Of a stretch of DNA of 64,000 bases, positions 36,401 through 46,514 are shown piece after piece. Made by a program: the position numbers and the translations under genes. The notes below the pieces were generated by a model. The model had not been told where the DNA came from. It made no database searches and saw only the letters and a program-made list of their open reading frames with translations. Each line of letters opens with the position of its first letter. The stretch's first letter is position 1. Location: the NCBI GenBank assembly GCA_029783825.1, contig JAREIK010000506.1, positions 202,502 through 266,501 of the forward strand, given 5' to 3'. The DNA comes from Sapria himalayana. Lineage: Eukaryota; Streptophyta; Magnoliopsida; Malpighiales; Rafflesiaceae.

Positions 36401-36980
36401 TTTTGGGCACTAGTGTCTAATGAAAACATATTTAATAGACTAACATTAAAAATATGTTTCTGGAGAGATCTTGAATAAAACAAATAAACATAAAAACATG
36501 AAGGTAAGAGGCATCCATGATGTTTCTTGAATGTATGATTGATTAGATATTTTAATTGATTAGATAATTTTCAAATGTGTAAACAATGATATCTAAAATA
36601 ATTTTCCATTTAGGCCATATTATCTAAAAATATATAGAAATACATCTATATGTAAAAATATCTATAGAGAAACTCTAATTTATAATCCAATGATTCAAAT
36701 AATAACATCTAAAAGATCATGATGGATATTTAAGAAAGTGATCTCTTTCAATGATTATGATATCATAATTGGCTTGAGTTATTATGATTTAATATAAAAG
36801 TTACTATAAAAACTCGTGTTGAACATTTAAACAAATGTATGTACCTATATTGAGATCAATAATTGATAAGATAACAAGTATCAAAAGTTTCCAAAAGTTG
36901 TGCACTCAAAACTAGAAACTCAATTTTCACCTCAAATGACATGTTAAATTGTTTAAAAAATAAAAAAAAAATACTATAAA
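33453..36980. other. Mostly unrecognised DNA downstream of H3
   Basis: AT-rich, with only short frames. One piece at about 34970-35060 (+) reads KMKKFNNALTRLIQHT then IDSHTKSFGHKTK. It resembles the 'TRSRAKKL.EA...LI' region at the gag/pol junction of some plant gypsy elements, so an old plus-strand gypsy relic may run through 34-35.5 kb. I see no other motif, RNA gene or intact gene. Confidence 0.35.
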
Positions 36981-36984
36981 ATTT

Positions 36985-37171
36985 TATTAATTCATAGACA
37001 CTAAGTTTGGATTCAAACTCACGTGTCAAACAAAACACACACTTTCACCATCTAGATGTGCACCAAATCATTTTTTAAAATATATATATATATATAAACA
37101 TAAACATATATAAATATATAAACATAATCATATATAAATATATAAGCATGAATATATTTAAATGTATATGA

Positions 37172-37211
<40 letters not shown>

Positions 37212-37330
37212 TTTCCATACGTAAATGAATTGGTAAACGTAGCTGGATGGCTAAAAAGTGTGTTTTGTTTAGATGCATGTTTGAATCCCAACTTGGTATC
37301 TATGTATGGGAGACGTCCAACAAGCTGAGC
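36985..37330. repeat. Inverted repeat of SINE-like, tRNA-like arms
   Basis: The right arm (about 37240-37330) reads AGCTGGATGGCTAAAAAGTG, TTTTGTTTAGATGCATG, TTTGAATCCCAACTTGGTAT. The reverse complement of the left arm (about 36985-37055) reads TAGATGGTGAAAGTGTGTG, TTTTGTTTGACACGTG, TTTGAATCCAAACTTAGTGT. Each arm has a GTTTGAATCC box like the tRNA B box and, 30-40 bases before it, TAGCTGGATGG-like text resembling an A box. Between the arms lie (TA)n and (GT)n runs. This fits two SINE heads, or a foldback element, in opposite orientation. Confidence 0.55.
37174..37209. repeat. (GT)n microsatellite
   Basis: About 18 uninterrupted GT units between the two inverted arms. The antisense CA run creates poly-His/Thr frames on the minus strand, which are artefacts. 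Confidence 0.95.
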
Positions 37331-37419
37331 CAAACTTAATGTATGTCTCTTCTTGTAATGTCTACAAAATTTAATTACAATAAAACAATCTCAATTCACA
37401 AGCAATATTGACTTAAGTT

Positions 37420-38190
37420 TCAAATCACTAAATCACTTCCACATGTCTATCATATGGTTTAGTTATAAGGCTCATCATAAAAAGATTTACCGGGTTGTTT
37501 TTTGATGTTATTTTTATCACCATTATATCCTCTCTTTTCACAATATTTTTATTAGATGATACTACTTTCGATGTATTTTTTTTATTTGTAAGTTTTAGTT
37601 TCCTTTGAATTTGTAATTACTTCACCATTATCACAATAAAGTGTAATGGGCAATTTCATAGAAGGAATGACCCCTTGATCTGTTAGGAAGTTCTAAGTCA
37701 TATAGCCTCCTTGACTACTTCTGAAGTAGTCAGATATTAGTTTTTATGGTGGAATCAATAATACAAGATTGCTTTATAATTCTCCAACTCATGACTTCAC
37801 TTTCCAAGGTAAACACATAACTCAAGGTGGATTTTCTCAAATCCTTATTTAATTGGAAATCTAAGTATGTATATCCTATAAGTACCAGATTGCCCACTTG
37901 ATACACTAATATGTAATCTCTAATTCTTTTCAGGTACTTGATTATGTGTTTCACTACTATCCAATATTCTTGTCTTGAATTAGATTGACATGTGTTTACC
38001 ATGCAAATAGTATAACATATTTCAAGTCAAGTGCAAAAGATTCTTTATTATGCTTGTAGGTGATTCAATACATAGAAATTAACTTATGTATAGAAGAGTG
38101 AATCATTAGTATTCATCAAATAAAATTATATAGTTCATAATCTAGATAGAATTGGATACCCTTTCAGTAAGATTGTAGAACTAGACTCGA
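37420..38190 (-). pseudogene. Copia RT end and RNase H relic
   Basis: At 38002-37730 the minus strand reads CQSNSRQEYWIVVKHIIKYL, GYTYLDFQLNKDLRKSTLSY, VFTLESEVMSW, following the copia pattern SRYQSNPG..HW.AVK.ILKYL ... GY.DSDF..D.DDRKSTSG.VF....AVSW. Beyond, near 37650, PITLYCDNGEVI matches LYCDN.GAI. Stops and shifts follow. It adjoins the GAA-rich tract. Confidence 0.85.
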
Positions 38191-38199
38191 CATATGTTA

Positions 38200-38800
38200 A
38201 AGTAAGATTAATAAGAAGAATAAAAAAAATAAGATAAACAAGACAAAAAAGTAGTAGAAGAAGAAGAATTAGATAAATAACATAGAAGAAGAAAAAAAAA
38301 TAAAATATAATGAAGAAGAAGAAGAAGATGTAGTGGAAGAAGAGGAAGAAGAAAAATAAGAAGAAGAGGAAGAAAAAAAATAAGAAGAAGAGGAAATAAA
38401 AATAAGAAGATGATAATGATAACATAGATAAAGAAGAAGAAGAATATTAGGTAGTAGTAGTAGTAGTAGAAGATGATGATGATAAAGATGATTATGATGA
38501 TGATGATGAAAAACATGTATAATAAGAACAAAAAGTCAAAGAAGAAGAAAAATATGAAGAAGAAAAAGAAGAAGAAAAATATGAAGAAGAAAAAGAAGAA
38601 GAAAAAGAAAAAAAATAAAAAGTTAAAAAACAAGAAAAAAAAATAAAGAAGAGGAAGAATAGAAAGATGAATAGAAAGATGAAGATGAAAAAGAATAATG
38701 ATAGAAAGAAGGAAAAAAAAGAAGAAAAAAGAAAAAGAAAAAGATGATGTGAAGAAAAGGATAAACACGAGGTAGTGGAAGAAGGAGATGAATAATAAGA
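38200..38800. repeat. GAA/GAT-rich polypurine tract
   Basis: About 600 bp of the plus strand is almost all purine, dominated by GAA, AAG and AAA triplets with GAT/GTA patches near 38450-38510. The complementary strand yields long frames of Phe, Ile, Leu and Tyr (up to 208 residues) that are composition artefacts. Likely an expanded and decayed (GAA)n microsatellite. Confidence 0.9.
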
Positions 38801-38939
38801 AGCAGATGCATCTCTTTCTTACTTGTGGAGTCACTAGGGAATGCTAAAAATGTTCCTTAGATTTAGTTTTTGTGCTTTCACTTCTGCTTGGTGCATCGAA
38901 TTCCTTCTTGTTTTTTCTTTCCTCTTTTATACTCTAATA

Positions 38940-40740
38940 TTTTCATATTTCTTTAAGAAAAAAATAATGGAGTTTAGAAGAAAACCATAATTTTGGCATT
39001 AATCTCTTGAACTTGAGATCACGACTTTAAAAAGTTGTCACAACTCTTAAATGTGTCTAAATATTTCTATAATATAAAGTCGTGACATTGAAAAGTATCT
39101 TTGACTTAGGCTACACTTTCTTTTTTAGCCTTTTTTTTTATTCAATATCATAGCTTTGGATAAAGCATAGCTTCTACTTTAGTGCTAGCAGAACCCTTTT
39201 CTTCTGGTATCAACAAAGTAATGTTGCTAAGTATAATTTTAGATTTGTCTTTTAGGTTTTCTTTGTCCTTTTGTGATACATTATTATTAGTGATACATTA
39301 TTATTCTCTTTTATATTCAATATAATAAAAACAACTAGAAAAATAAATGCTCCTATCTTGACTAATATGTATTTGATGAGATTTTATTTTCATATAATTG
39401 ATAGGGGCATCAAGTCTAATATTTGATCCTAAGTTGTACAATACCTTCTGAAAGGTGTGGTCTTTAATTGTATAATATATAATAAAAATTTAGCAGTCTT
39501 TCAATTTTCTCAAAAGTTTTCTTTAAATGACTGCAATATACTTTTTGATCATATTGATAGTTCCATAAGTCTCTAATTTTTACATATTATTTATTATATA
39601 TTTCATAAATCTCATATAGTTTGGTATTTGGACTAAAACTTCAACAAATAGTCAATTCACTTTTACTTTTCAAATATAATGAGAAATTTCTCAAAATATT
39701 TGTTCACTTTATTTTTTCTAAATTGTTGAGTAAATAGAAGATTTATCAAAAACTTACCCTTAGCCCTATTATAATATATTCCTTTATTTTCATAACTCTG
39801 GGAAACCTCCATTTACTCATTTGTTTTTCATTTTCTTTTTTCTCATCTTTGGGTGAAACATAATGCTTGAACTTCTTTTGGAGTCATGACCTTGTTAGGT
39901 GCTACAACATGATATTTTCATATTTCCTAATCTCTTAAGTTAGGGGCGTGGCTTCATGGAAAATTTCTGGCGGAGAAATGACTTTTGTGAAAGTCACAAC
40001 ATGATCAGCTTCAAAAGTTCCAAAACTCTCTTGTTCAAAGTATTTTGATAGCTCTAGAGCCATGACATTTGGTAAAGTTATGATGTGATGTTATCACCCC
40101 CCAAAAGTTCTAGAATATTTTTATTCAAAATGACATGATAACTTTTTCCCAACACTACAATGAAATTCTTGAATTTGCTTCTATATCACTTAACAATTCA
40201 TTTTCTAATCTTTCCTTTATTGATACAACTAATTATCTGAGATAATTCTCTATATTTCTCATCATTGGTCTCATTTGATCTATTCTTGCTTCAAACATTC
40301 TCATCCTATTGTCCTAGGTATCATTTATTTTTCTCAATTCTATTAAGATAGCTTGCATCCCTTCCTTTGGGGTTTTTTTCTCTTCTCTTCATGATGGTTG
40401 GAAATTTAAACTTGGGCCTCCTTAATTAGTATAGTTCACCAATATTTCTAATAGATTGATTGATTTTCTACAACCCACTCCTATGACCTCCATACAAAAA
40501 GTTTCATGATATTTTATGTTTAAATGTTAATGTGTTGTGAAATTATTGTTAGGTCAAACTATATAACATTTTGTTTTCATTTGGTTAGCATCTTCCATTT
40601 GATAAATGGGATTCAAGCCCACCATTTTTATTTGAATATAAAATGATGATCTCCCTCTATTTTTTTTCTTCTTGGGAATCAAGCTTCCTTAAAAGAGCTT
40701 TCATCTTTCCTTCAATCATGGTGAATTCGTCCAACTCTAA
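38940..40740 (-). mobile_element. Family A copy 2: gag and protease relic
   Basis: The protease block at about 39560-39400 on the minus strand reads KDHTFQKVLYNLGSNIRLDA (family pattern F.KALCDLG.S..LMP). This corresponds to 17480-17390. Gag-side text follows up to 40740 and matches 17600-18440 phrase by phrase, for example 'aagagctttcatctttcctt' (40695) against 'agagctttcatctttgcttc' (18350). At 38960-39100 the plus strand has the CATGAC/AAAGTCGTGAC motifs of the internal repeats. It breaks off at about 40745 against an LTR of the opposite orientation. Confidence 0.7.
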
Positions 40741-40844
40741 TATTCCATATTTTCATTGATAAGACACTCTTATTAATGAACTTTTGAGATATTATCTAAC
40801 TGATAAAATTAGGTGACATAACAAAATAGTAACAAGTTTGTAGT

Positions 40845-40864
40845 GTCATTTCTAGAGATTATTT
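40845..40864 (+). other. Primer-binding site of family A copy 3
   Basis: TGTAGTGTCATTTCTAGAGATT lies just after the LTR end. Over 20 aligned bases it matches TGGCGCCATTGCCGGGGATT at 13 positions, with six of the seven differences being transitions of the C-to-T or G-to-A kind. Position is approximate within a few bases. Confidence 0.5.
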
Positions 40865-41478
40865 AGTTTACTTAGTTATTATGAGTTGATATAATTATTC
40901 TTGCAAAAAGATAATTCATTCTAATACTTTAGATAGCATTGATTTTAATAAATATTCTCAAATCTAGAAGGTAGATGTTATTACCTTATTTGAATATGGA
41001 TAATTGCCTTTTGGATTTTGTATGTATTTCTATAGATTATCAAAATGTTATTACCTTATTTTAATAAATGTATAGCTAATCATTCTAAGTCTTCATAATG
41101 AATTACCTTCAAGAGCTTCAAGGGAAGAATGAAGCATATGAAATTTATTTTTGGAAATATGTAATAAAAGTTTAGATACCATGTGCCTTGAGAATGATAA
41201 GTTTTGTTATAATTGGATATGGAAGCCATGCGATAAGGATTTATTATGAATCTCAATCATCTTAAAGATCTTATTGGATAAATAAATTGATACATTTCTT
41301 GGAGAATTGAGAAGAGACAATGCCGCTAGGGAAGAAATGATGAGATGATGGAGAGAGAGAGAGAGAGAGGTCAAGAATTGGGATGAACTGAAGAAATTGC
41401 TAAATTAAAAATTTTCCTTACTAAGGCAAAAATGGTTATGGTTGAAAATTTATAACCATAATTATAAAGAGAAGAGGA

Positions 41479-41780
41479 GGGGGTGAAGAATGAAATTCTT
41501 GTAGCCACTATAGAAACACTTGTGGTAAAAAAGCTTGAAGAAGAAATTAAAGATAAAGTTTTAGTTGTTCAAGAAAAAGAAGCTAAAACAAATGATGAAA
41601 TCTTCATAGTTACTACGTCGATAATTGTGGTAGAAAATATTTAAAATAAAATCAAAGATATGGCTTCAACTATTCAAGAAGAAGATGATAATCTGAATGA
41701 TAAAATCTACATAGTTAGTACATAGAAATTTATGGTAGAACATCTTGAAGAGGAACTATAAAATGTAGGGGGTAGAATTG
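41479..41780 (+). repeat. Coding-like 36-aa acidic repeats
   Basis: Three consecutive units (about 41479, 41590, 41700; roughly 108 bp each) translate to NEILVATIETLVVKKLEEEI, DEIFIVTTSIIVVENI and DKIYIVST...MVEHLEEEL. Each is followed, in the first two, by KDK..VVQE or KDM.STIQEE. The frame is kept through all three apart from stops (*NKIK, ST*KF). This looks like a decayed coding repeat within family A copy 3. Function unknown. Confidence 0.55.
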
Positions 41781-42999
41781 GAGAAGGAGTTGTGTGAGCA
41801 TACAACTAAAAAATCCAAGACCTTTCACAATGTCAAGGCTAGAAAGAAATCAAATAATAAAACCAAATGCAAACTAATTTCATGGATGTGGAGATTAAGG
41901 AAATTATTCTTCCATCATCCATGACTAATACCAAAAGTTTTAAAGGTATAAATGTAACACTACTTGGGATTTGGGAAACAACCCAAAAATTTTTTTCATT
42001 ACTTTTGTGATGAATTGTGATTGTTGTGAGAATAAAATCTATATGTACCTATTTATAAATTGAAAAGGAGCAATGGAGAAAAGAGATAGTGAATGAGGAT
42101 GAAATAATATATAAGGAGCACTAATGGATGGATGAAATATAAAAGTGTAGTGAAAACCAAAAATACTTATATTTTGTGATGAGAAAATTTGAAATCGGAC
42201 TAAAGTTGAATGGGTGAATATAGGAAGCTTTTTATGATATTCTGGCAAAGTTATTTGATATGTTATCTATATAGATGGGAAATTCAGAAAGTCTAACTAT
42301 TTATCTACAACCTTTTGAGCACTCGATGTCAGATTTTATTTTTAAGAAGTATGATACTAAAGAGAAATCACATCGACCACCTCCATCAACATGATTTATA
42401 TTTTTTTTGTTTATTCTCATATTATGATGATCTACCCATTGTGTAGAATTGATTGATATCATTTTATTTTTATTGTAAGGGAAAGTTATTGCATATACAT
42501 GACAAACTATTTTAATGTGAGAGTTTGTTTGGTGTTCAAACTAATGAATATTTTGGTTTATTTCAGTAATTTATAATGATGTATAGATATCAAAATAAAG
42601 ATAATATGAGTTGATTTCTCAACTTTTTCATTTTGTAGAATAATGATAAGTAGTTATGAAATAAATATGTTTTGGAGGTGATTAGTAGAGGGGGTTATCA
42701 TGTAGTTTTAACATTGATTTTTGGTCAAAACTCTAGTTACTTAATTGGGGATATTCTTATACGTCATAACCTACCAACTCATTTGCACAATCTTTTCACA
42801 ATGATAGATATTTTTAGTACATATGATATTATCATAGAGACATAATTATCCTTAGCTCAGAAAATATAAGTGACAATGTTATTTATTTTCTTCATCATAA
42901 TAACCAAGTACCTCACTAGTACTCAATGTTATGACAAAGTCCAAATATCATAATTTTATCTTAAATTAAACTCAGTCAGTAGTTACAAGTCAGAGTCTT

Positions 43000-43520
43000 A
43001 GTTTTTTTTACAAAGTCATGTCTTCTGAGTTATAGTAAATTACAGAGTAACAACTACACATGCAAAAGTTATGGAAATAATTCAAAGTTATGATATTTGG
43101 GAGGCTCAATATTACAAATGACATTACTTGAGTATGACCATTTCCAATACTATGACTTTTATCCTTAAAAGAAGGCATTATCATGACTTGTATGCTCAAG
43201 CTAATTACAAATATCCCAGCATCCTCACAGTGTTATGACAACATGATATATGAGACAAGAGAAAGCTAGTACCACCGCCACCTATAGTATTATGAATACT
43301 TGAGAAATATGAAGGGAAACTATAATGTCATGATTATTTCTTAGTGACATGGCCATGATCAACACATGAGATATATACTCAATGTCATGCATCTTTTCTA
43401 GTATCATGACCATATAAAACTCAAGAAGGTCCTTTGTCAATATTATGACTTCTATATAATACCATGACTAAATAATAAAATGAGAAGATATCACCACTTC
43501 ATAGCTATTCCCAGTGTCAC
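43000..43520 (+). repeat. 'catgac'-type array, opposite orientation
   Basis: Repeated 'tagtatcatgaccata', 'aatgtcatgattatttctta', 'tattatgacttctatataat' at intervals of about 60-80 bp are the reverse complement of the motifs at 14870 and 20620. It lies before the 3' LTR of copy 3, where the array lies in the other copies. Confidence 0.55.
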
Positions 43521-44099
43521 AACCCTTTTTGACTACACAAGGACAAAGTTAATAATCTAAGGACATTTTATGGCACCATGAATTTTTGCTATAAAGAAAT
43601 TAGGACCGAGTCATGCTCATTTCAACCATCTCAACTTTATTTAACTAAAAAAATCAAGATGCAGACAATAGTAATGGCCATTTTATAGAGTTGCAACCTC
43701 AAGTCGAAGAGTTGAAGGCTGAAGTTGTGACTATTTTCTAAAGCTATAACTTCTTACTTAAAATAATACAAGGCAACTTGAGTACAATAGTAGAAGATAA
43801 AGAAATTTCAAAAAACTCTCATCCTCCTCTCCTTCTCATTCACACAACAAACATAACCATGATAACCACTAAACCCTAGTAGCAAATTTTATACTTCTTA
43901 TGAGTTTCACAAGCAAGCAAGGGATGAAACATTAATACTATCCCTAGAGTTGGTGGGCAAGGCTCTAGAACTCCTCTTCTCTAGGAATAGATTTGAGAAT
44001 TTGTACCAAACTATCATGAGTCAAGAGATTGTATAAATTGAGATATGTGATGTGGATTGATTTTCTTTATTACGAATGATTGTATTTGATTTATTTTAT

Positions 44100-45175
44100 G
44101 TATGAATATTGATGATTGTGATTAAATAGAACTTTAACTAAGGTTTTGACTAATAGTAGATTTTTGTGATATTATCATGGTGCATAGTGACAGATAAATT
44201 ATGAGTCTCTCTCACATATGGTAAAAAGGAAGTCATATGTCTTCCTACTACAATGCATGAGATAAACTTATACATTGAAACTTAAAATTTTAGTATGTTA
44301 ATCTTCATGAGTATGATACTTATGAAGCATAAAATATGAATATTTTTATATGTTAATAAATTTTACTTATCTTAAAAAAATTGGATCTTGATTGGGATGA
44401 ACATTATATAGAATATTATCTCAATAGATTCATTTGTAATGTGTGAGTTGCATCATCATCGATGAAGATAGTGACATATAATTTTTTAGACATGCATGAG
44501 TATATTGAAACTCACAATGGGGTGGTAGCCCTTGTGAATTACTTTTATTTGTATAATTCTCACTGATAAAACTTGAAGGAAACATAAATTAATTATGAGA
44601 GTGCTACTTACAAACCCAAAATTGCAAATGCATACAAACCATATAAAATTTTGATCTTTATAATAATTGAGTTTGAATAATAAGAGTGCGTAAATGAAGC
44701 AATCATCAAAGGTAATTGACGAAGTCACATAAAATATATAGCATTATAAATGACTCTTGAATAGAGATTAATTATCATCTTAGTTGTGATGTACCAAGGA
44801 GACTAATATGAGTGGACCACCATTGGGATTGACTCAATAGGGATAACCATATTGTAAGCTATTAGGATATAAAATCATTATACAACACTCCAAGCTTCAT
44901 TATATCTTCAACATAATATAAGTTGAGCAACTTTGATGTCATTACATAAAATAAATGAATACCAATAGAGCTAAGATTATTTATAATTCAAGTATCTAAT
45001 TTACTTAAAATGGGTTGTCTCATTATTAAATAATTGAACTATCGATACAAACCCAATGGGATTGATCTATAGACAAAAGTCTACTAATAATATGTCACTT
45101 AATGAGATTCTTGTTAATGTGTTTTTTAGATATTTCTTAACTAATAAAATTAAGCAGCAAAATAAAGTTGTAATA
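44100..45175 (+). repeat. 3' LTR of family A copy 3
   Basis: Bases 45010-45175 match the reverse complement of the LTR at 12463-12660 ('gttgtctcattattaaataa' against 'gttgtcttactattgaataa'). The start is not fixed; 44100 is a guess from expected LTR length. Confidence 0.45.
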
Positions 45176-45189
45176 GACTACATGATAAT

Positions 45190-46274
45190 ATCATAGCCAC
45201 TAATAATATGTCACATAGTGGAAAGATTATGCAAATGAGTTGGTAGGGTCATAATGCACAAAGATTTCTATGACCTTTTAGGTAGAGTTTTAGATAAGAT
45301 TTGACACTAAAACTTTGCAAGACTCTATATGCTACCCTCTCATTCACACACATCCAAAACCCTTTTAATTTAATAACTATCCATCAAAATTTACAAAAAC
45401 TCTAAAGTCATTAAATCTATCGATGTTTTCTCTCGTTCCATATCTACACAATATCATAAAGTAACAAAATACTTATAAATGTTATGTATTTTCAGTATCA
45501 AACTTGTGTCATGCTCATATTACTAGAACTAGCTTATCTTACTTTATATTTAAGAAGTGATTTGAGGTTAAAAAAATTAGTGAGAAAAGCAATCACTAGT
45601 TCATCTCAATAGAGCCATGAGATAAGCATTAGAACCAATTATATGCCTTATCCCTTGATAAGAATAAAAATAGACATACCTTATTACTTTAAGACTAACT
45701 CCAATCTTTTTTTACTTTGTCACATAGCTCCAAAAATATCAAGACATGTCCATTAGAATCATCAAGCATCCTTTTGGTATACTAGTGTTGTTGAACCATC
45801 ACTATCAAACTTAATTTTAACTCAAAATAGTTTGCTTCCATTAATTGTATCTAACACTTGAATAATTATACATCATCATGGGTCAAGGTCACCAATAATG
45901 TTCTACTGTGTGATATTGGATGAATTGTTGGATAACTTCTCCATTGTCTCCTTGGGTCTCTATGTTATAATCAATTCACTCCAAAAGTTTTTTATTAGCT
46001 CTTTGTTTGGAAATCACTCTTTTGGTTCTCTCGAGTTTTGCTCTAGAGGGGCTAGCTCAATCTTAGAACTTCTATTTATAAAAGATAGCTAAAAATGAAG
46101 AAAAATATACAAGCAGAATACAAAACATAACTATCTACTTTTCAAACAAGATAACAAGACTTTCTATCACATTTAAAAAATATTATTAAAATTAATACTA
46201 TCTAAACTAGTAAAAAAGAATAATCCTGTCTCAAGAATAATTATATCAGCACATGTTAATTAACCAAACTAAAT
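45190..46274 (-). pseudogene. Family A copy 4: gag relic
   Basis: From 46090 down, minus-strand frames read ASPSRAKLERTKRVISKQRA and NIETQGDNGE, and further on a decayed LEL...K..GASF-like region. This is the gag start seen at 19250-18990 (RNRKIIATQRA, NIETQDGN). The protease was not found, and the copy is cut off near 45190 by the 3' LTR of copy 3. Confidence 0.65.
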
Positions 46275-46294
46275 AATCCCTAATAATAATACTC
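46275..46294 (-). other. Primer-binding site of family A copy 4
   Basis: The minus strand reads GAGTATTATTATTAGGGATT, a weaker version of the PBS at 19411 in the same position between LTR and gag. Confidence 0.45.
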
Positions 46295-46299
46295 GGAAT

Positions 46300-46510
46300 T
46301 TATTATGACTTTATTATACTGCCCTATTTTATTAATTATCATTCCAAAAATTTATTGGTGAGGGTATCTTATCAACAAGAATATGTAAGTATATGGGACA
46401 TACAATTATATAGATTATACAAGTATTTTGTGGGTCATACAAATACGTAATCATGTTTACTAACCAAACTAAAAATCTCCAACAACTAAAAATTTATTGT
46501 GACTTTATTA
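46300..46510 (-). repeat. Truncated family A LTR
   Basis: 'tatgactttattatactgcc' and 'ggtgagggtatcttatcaac' correspond to 12470-12545. The phrase 'aaatttattgtgactttatt' reappears at 46486, just before the copia integrase relic. The LTR therefore breaks off near 46510. Confidence 0.65.
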
Positions 46511-46514
46511 TTGG

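Larger units (their letters stand above)
40745..45175 (+). mobile_element. Family A copy 3, plus orientation, non-autonomous
   Basis: The end of a 5' LTR (40745-40837), a PBS (40845-40864), internal sequence, a 'catgac' array (43000-43520) and a 3' LTR ending near 45175 are in the right order for a plus-strand element of about 4.4 kb. The 5' LTR is truncated at its left by family A copy 2. The internal part holds coding-like acidic repeats (41479-41780) and no RT or integrase motif. The LTR relation is clear from 'taataaaattaagcagcaaa' near 45150 and 'tgataaaattaggtgacata' near 40801. Confidence 0.6.

Noticed and set aside
37052..37333. Minus-strand frames with (His-Thr)n
   Set aside because: Produced by the (GT)n and (TA)n microsatellites between the inverted arms.
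38208..38834. Long minus-strand open frames (up to 208 aa) rich in Phe, Leu and Ile
   Set aside because: They are the complement of the GAA-rich purine tract; overlapping frames all stay open because the composition lacks stop codons.
45898..46092. Plus-strand 64-aa frame near 46 kb
   Set aside because: Antisense to the family A gag start on the minus strand.
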